A DNA stretch of 64,000 bases from Diplonema japonicum (lineage: Eukaryota > Euglenozoa > Diplonemea > Diplonemida > Diplonemidae). Numbering within the stretch: position 1 is the stretch's first letter; every line of letters starts with the position of its first letter. Under the pieces are notes generated by a model. That model did not search any database. It was not told the DNA's origin and worked only from the letters and a program-made list of their open reading frames with translations. Shown in pieces: positions 61,133 through 64,000 of this stretch. The stretch is from the NCBI GenBank assembly GCA_964019335.1, contig OZ025714.1:62001-126000 (forward strand). The letters run 5' to 3'. Both the position numbers and the translations under genes were made by a program.

Positions 61133-61938
61133 CATACGTTCAGAAGACCTGCATTATCATTCAAAGACCCGTCTAATCCTCGGGAAGTCGCGGCGTGTTT
61201 GTTGATGAAATTCATCACACTTTTCGGTGTGGGGGTGTCTGAGAAGGTCAGCACGCTCCCGTCGGGCTTGAAAAGCAGGAAATGAGGCGATTCCCCCGCT
61301 TTCAGATTGTATTTCTCGTTCAGACCCGGGGTCGAACCCATATCGGCGGCACCGATTAAAACTTTTTCATCGCTTTTAAATGCGGAAGCGATGGATTCGT
61401 ACCATGAAGCAACTTCACGTGCCTTTTTAGACTCCCTTGTCAGGAATTGGATGAATGAAGTCCGGCCTGGGAAGGTTACTGCGCGATCGAAGGTCTGCTC
61501 TGTCAGGATTGCGATGTGTATTTTCTCCTGTTTTTTACTGTTTTCCGTCCCGATTTTGTCGAAAATGAAGTTTTCGAAATCCTCTTCTGTCAACGGACCC
61601 GAGTACTGCCCGGAAGGGGCCGCGGAACCTTTTTCGAAATACAGAATTTGAGGGTAAGCGGATGTTCCCAGAGACATTGGGACGTCGCCGTAAAACTCCC
61701 CATTCACTTTTCCTAGCGTCACGAATTTTTCGATTTTAGGGGCTGTTTTCTTCAACAATTTCCCTGCCTTTTTACTGTGGTCGCACCATGGGGCGTAGAC
61801 CATCAGCACCAGAGGCTTGCCTTTTCCCGCTATTTCTTGAAGTCCTTTCATCCCCTCTACCTCTACTATATTTGGTATCGCTTTGTCAACTTCGAAGGTT
61901 GCTGCTAGACATATGGCAAGGGACACACATAGCATCAT
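60836..61938 (-). CDS. PDI-related ER protein with ERp29-like C-terminal domain, two exons
   Basis: Exon 1 is 61938-61138 and exon 2 is 61090-60836, joined across a 47-nt intron that is almost pure A (GTATGAAAA to CGCTAAG). The product has 351 residues. A signal peptide (about 1-14) is followed by a thioredoxin domain with VYAPWCDHSKKAG: the second active-site Cys is Ser, so it can form mixed disulfides but not a normal dithiol. A second thioredoxin-like segment lies near 130-250. Exon 2 encodes an ERp29-type helical domain (VLALELGLTEAL, ILPKVIAKGEAW). The C-terminus LKK carries no KDEL-type signal. It is likely an ER folding helper. Confidence 0.85.
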
Positions 61939-61944
61939 TTTCTT

Positions 61945-62824
61945 TTTTGCCTTTTTTTTTGATTAGATCAGGAAATAAAGAAGAAAAAAAAAGGAGGAAC
62001 AAGAAAAAAAAGAAGAAAAGTAACAAATAAATATAATATGGTGTAATAATTCCCCCAAAAAAAAAAGAAAGGTTTTTTTTTTTTTTTTTTTTCCAAATTT
62101 TTCTTTTCCTTTTCCATTTTTTTTCTTTTGGGAAATTATTTCACATTTTTTTTTTTCTTTTTTCTTTTTCTATTGTGAATTGTAAAAAAAAAAAAAAAAA
62201 AAAGGCAAAAGAAAAAGAAAAAAGAAAACTGGATAAGGGCGGCTTGCGTTTCAGAATTTCCTGAAGCTTCACCCCATCAAAAAAAAACCCCCCCCAAAAG
62301 GAACGCACCTTACACAAAGACGCCTTTTCCGGTTTTTCTTTTTTTTTTTTTGTTCACAACCAAAACTCCTTGGATCTGTCGTTCGTTTCTCCCTATAGAT
62401 TATATCCAGTCATTTTTTTTAAAAGCGAGAATCTTTGTTTCTTTTTTTTTCTTCTTTTTCTTCTTAAAAATAATTCACAATATAAAAAAAAAATTAACTC
62501 TGTATAGGGCTTATTGATGGGGAAAGAGGTGCTGGCAACGGCCACCAAATAAAAAGAAAAAAAAAAAGAAAAATATAAAAGGCTAACGCACACTCGTAAG
62601 GTGAACAGTTTTGGAAGAAAGAAGAGGAGATAAAAAAAAAAGAAAAGGAAGGAAACAAGAACCGGCGCACAAAATTTATTATTGGAAACAGAAAATAGTG
62701 GACGAGTAAAGAAACAGGTTGTGTGTGGTGGTGGTGGTGGTGGGGGGGGGGAATCCTAAAAAAAAAAAAAAATCACCCATCTCTTTGTTTATTTTCTTCT
62801 CTTTTCTTCACGCAAATGAGGAAA

Positions 62825-62858
<34 letters not shown>

Positions 62859-63030
62859 CTTTTAAACAAAGCCAAGGACTCGTTCTTTAAGAGGCACGTG
62901 AGAGACAATAGTGAGGGGGGAGGGCGCCGAACATCCACAGCAAAGTGGACTGGAAGAAAGCTCAATACCTTCTTCCAATAGCCTATCCCCACCCTCGCTA
63001 AAACTTTTAAAAGGAATGAATAAGAAACCT
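61945..63030. other. Homopolymer-rich spacer
   Basis: This lies between the RING gene and the PDI gene. It contains A, T and GGT-repeat stretches (62720-62745). No gene is supported; the open frames are homopolymer-driven. Confidence 0.5.
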
Positions 63031-63035
63031 CTTTC

Positions 63036-64000
63036 CTATTCCACAAGGGGTACATCATGCGCGTTCTCTATGAGTTCAATGTCAGCTTCTTGCTCTTCTT
63101 CCTCAATATCTTCTTCAAGTTGTTGAGGGGGCTTCTCACATTCTTCTTCTTCTTCTCCAGTCGAGGTATCCGCTTCCCCCTCAGCCTCGGTGTTACTCCT
63201 TTCCCCTGGCTGTATCAGCTGAAGCTCTTCACCGTCCGCACTCCCTGTAGGAGTAGGTGGGTGACGTGGGACCTCAGGGCTACTACTGTTTTGCTCCACA
63301 GGGACAACGACGACAGAGACACCAGTTCTGTTTTTTTTTTTTTTTTTTCTTTTTTTTTTTTTTTTCTCCTGAAAATACCTTTGATGTTCACCATCCTCAC
63401 CGTCGCTATCGTCATCCAGTAAAATCCTTCGGCGACACACGGGGCACTCCGGGTAGCGTCGTTGCACCTTGCCGATCTAACAAAAAAGAAAAAAGATATG
63501 GACAAAAAAAAAAAAAGAAAAAAAAAATACCTGGTACATAATATACTCTTTCATACAGGTATAGTGCAGTCTGTGCCCGCATTCGAACTGAGCACATCTT
63601 GCCTCTGTCAGATCGTTCAAGCACACGGAGCACTGTGAGATGGTGTCCTCCGGGTTGAGGTCGATGAGCAGCTTCTCCAGCAACGCCTCATATTTAAACT
63701 TATGCTTTTCAATGAGCTCAGACTCCAGCGTGTTGGGGTCCGACGGTCTCGCCCTTGAGCGGGGGACCTGGCGGTACATCATGATGACTATGGAAATGAG
63801 AAGGAACGAGAACCCCGAGAAGACCCACCACAGTGGGGGTGCTATCCTATACGGCCACTTGACGCCGAGGGAGTCCGAACAACAGCCCTTCTCGTAAAGG
63901 CAAGAATCGTAAGGTGCGTCAGTGCACCCACTCGGGTCTGTGAACAGACAGCCAAGAGGAAGCGATAGCCATGTTGTCTTGCAAGACCTTTTACAGTCAT
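63036..64000 (-). CDS. Transmembrane RING-H2 E3 ubiquitin ligase, N-terminus cut by window edge
   Basis: The gene starts beyond 64000. Exons in the window are 64000-63531, 63476-63379 and 63327-63036, with introns of 54 nt (GTATTTTT to GTTAG) and 51 nt (GTATTTTC to AACAG). The visible N-terminus is Cys-rich (CLFTDPSGCTDAPYDSC and GCC) and probably lumenal. A transmembrane helix follows (WWVFSGFSFLLISIVIMM). The RING is CSVC, then CGHRLHYTC, then CPVC, split by the first intron and complete after splicing. It fits a RING-H2 C3H2C3 pattern. The tail is very acidic. The second intron has a length divisible by three and no stop, so retention would insert a Lys-rich segment. Confidence 0.88.

Overview
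The window looks like nuclear DNA of a unicellular eukaryote. Coding stretches are GC-rich and carry eukaryotic families (MAP kinase, CELF-type RNA-binding protein, kinesin fold, PARP, REJ/EGF receptor-like protein, p32/MAM33, purple acid phosphatase, ERp29-like PDI). Short GT-AG introns interrupt several of them. Spacers are dominated by long A, T, G and C homopolymers.

The most striking layout feature is that all 33 protein genes I can support lie on the minus strand, so the window should be read from 64000 down to 1. Most genes have an AG, often CACAG or TTCAG behind a pyrimidine stretch, only 3-25 nt before the ATG and with no coding exon upstream. Together with one stop-to-acceptor spacer of about 40 nt, this suggests polycistronic transcription resolved by spliced-leader trans-splicing, as in Euglenozoa or dinoflagellates/perkinsids. 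I saw no spliced-leader RNA gene, so the lineage stays open; because cis-introns are frequent, a trypanosomatid is unlikely.

Layout in transcription order. 64.0-57.0 kb: membrane RING-H2 protein (partial), ERp29-like PDI, amidoligase-like protein, TDY MAP kinase, small thioredoxin-fold protein. 56.8-49.2 kb: pseudokinesin-SAM protein, large charged coiled-coil protein, purple acid phosphatase. 48.5-43.0 kb: PDZ protein, nucleoside hydrolase, membrane PDZ-like protein, CELF-type RNA-binding protein. 40.9-34.7 kb: one five-exon REJ/EGF type I membrane protein of about 1950 residues. 34.0-27.5 kb: secreted GH116-like enzyme with PAN modules, coiled-coil protein, small membrane protein, a glutathione peroxidase with an in-frame TGA at the selenocysteine position, and a small Q/H-rich protein. 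27.3-22.4 kb: two nearly identical medium-chain reductases flanking a small mitochondrial membrane protein, then a protein kinase. 22.4-17.8 kb: gene-poor homopolymer region. 17.8-0 kb: membrane protein, zinc-finger/ankyrin protein, mitochondrial-type unknown, histidine phosphatase, zinc-finger PARP, p32/MAM33, unknown, pyroglutamyl-peptidase-like, papain-family protease, alpha/beta hydrolase, and a B-box protein cut by the window edge.

The genes do not form one obvious pathway; neighbours look functionally unrelated, as is usual where transcription is polycistronic without operon logic. The best leads are the selenoprotein glutathione peroxidase, the kinesin fold that lost its nucleotide-binding motifs, the purine-rich introns of under 40 nt, and a duplication whose homologous block starts at the splice acceptor. 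Exon structures were inferred by reading frame and family alignment by eye, without transcripts.
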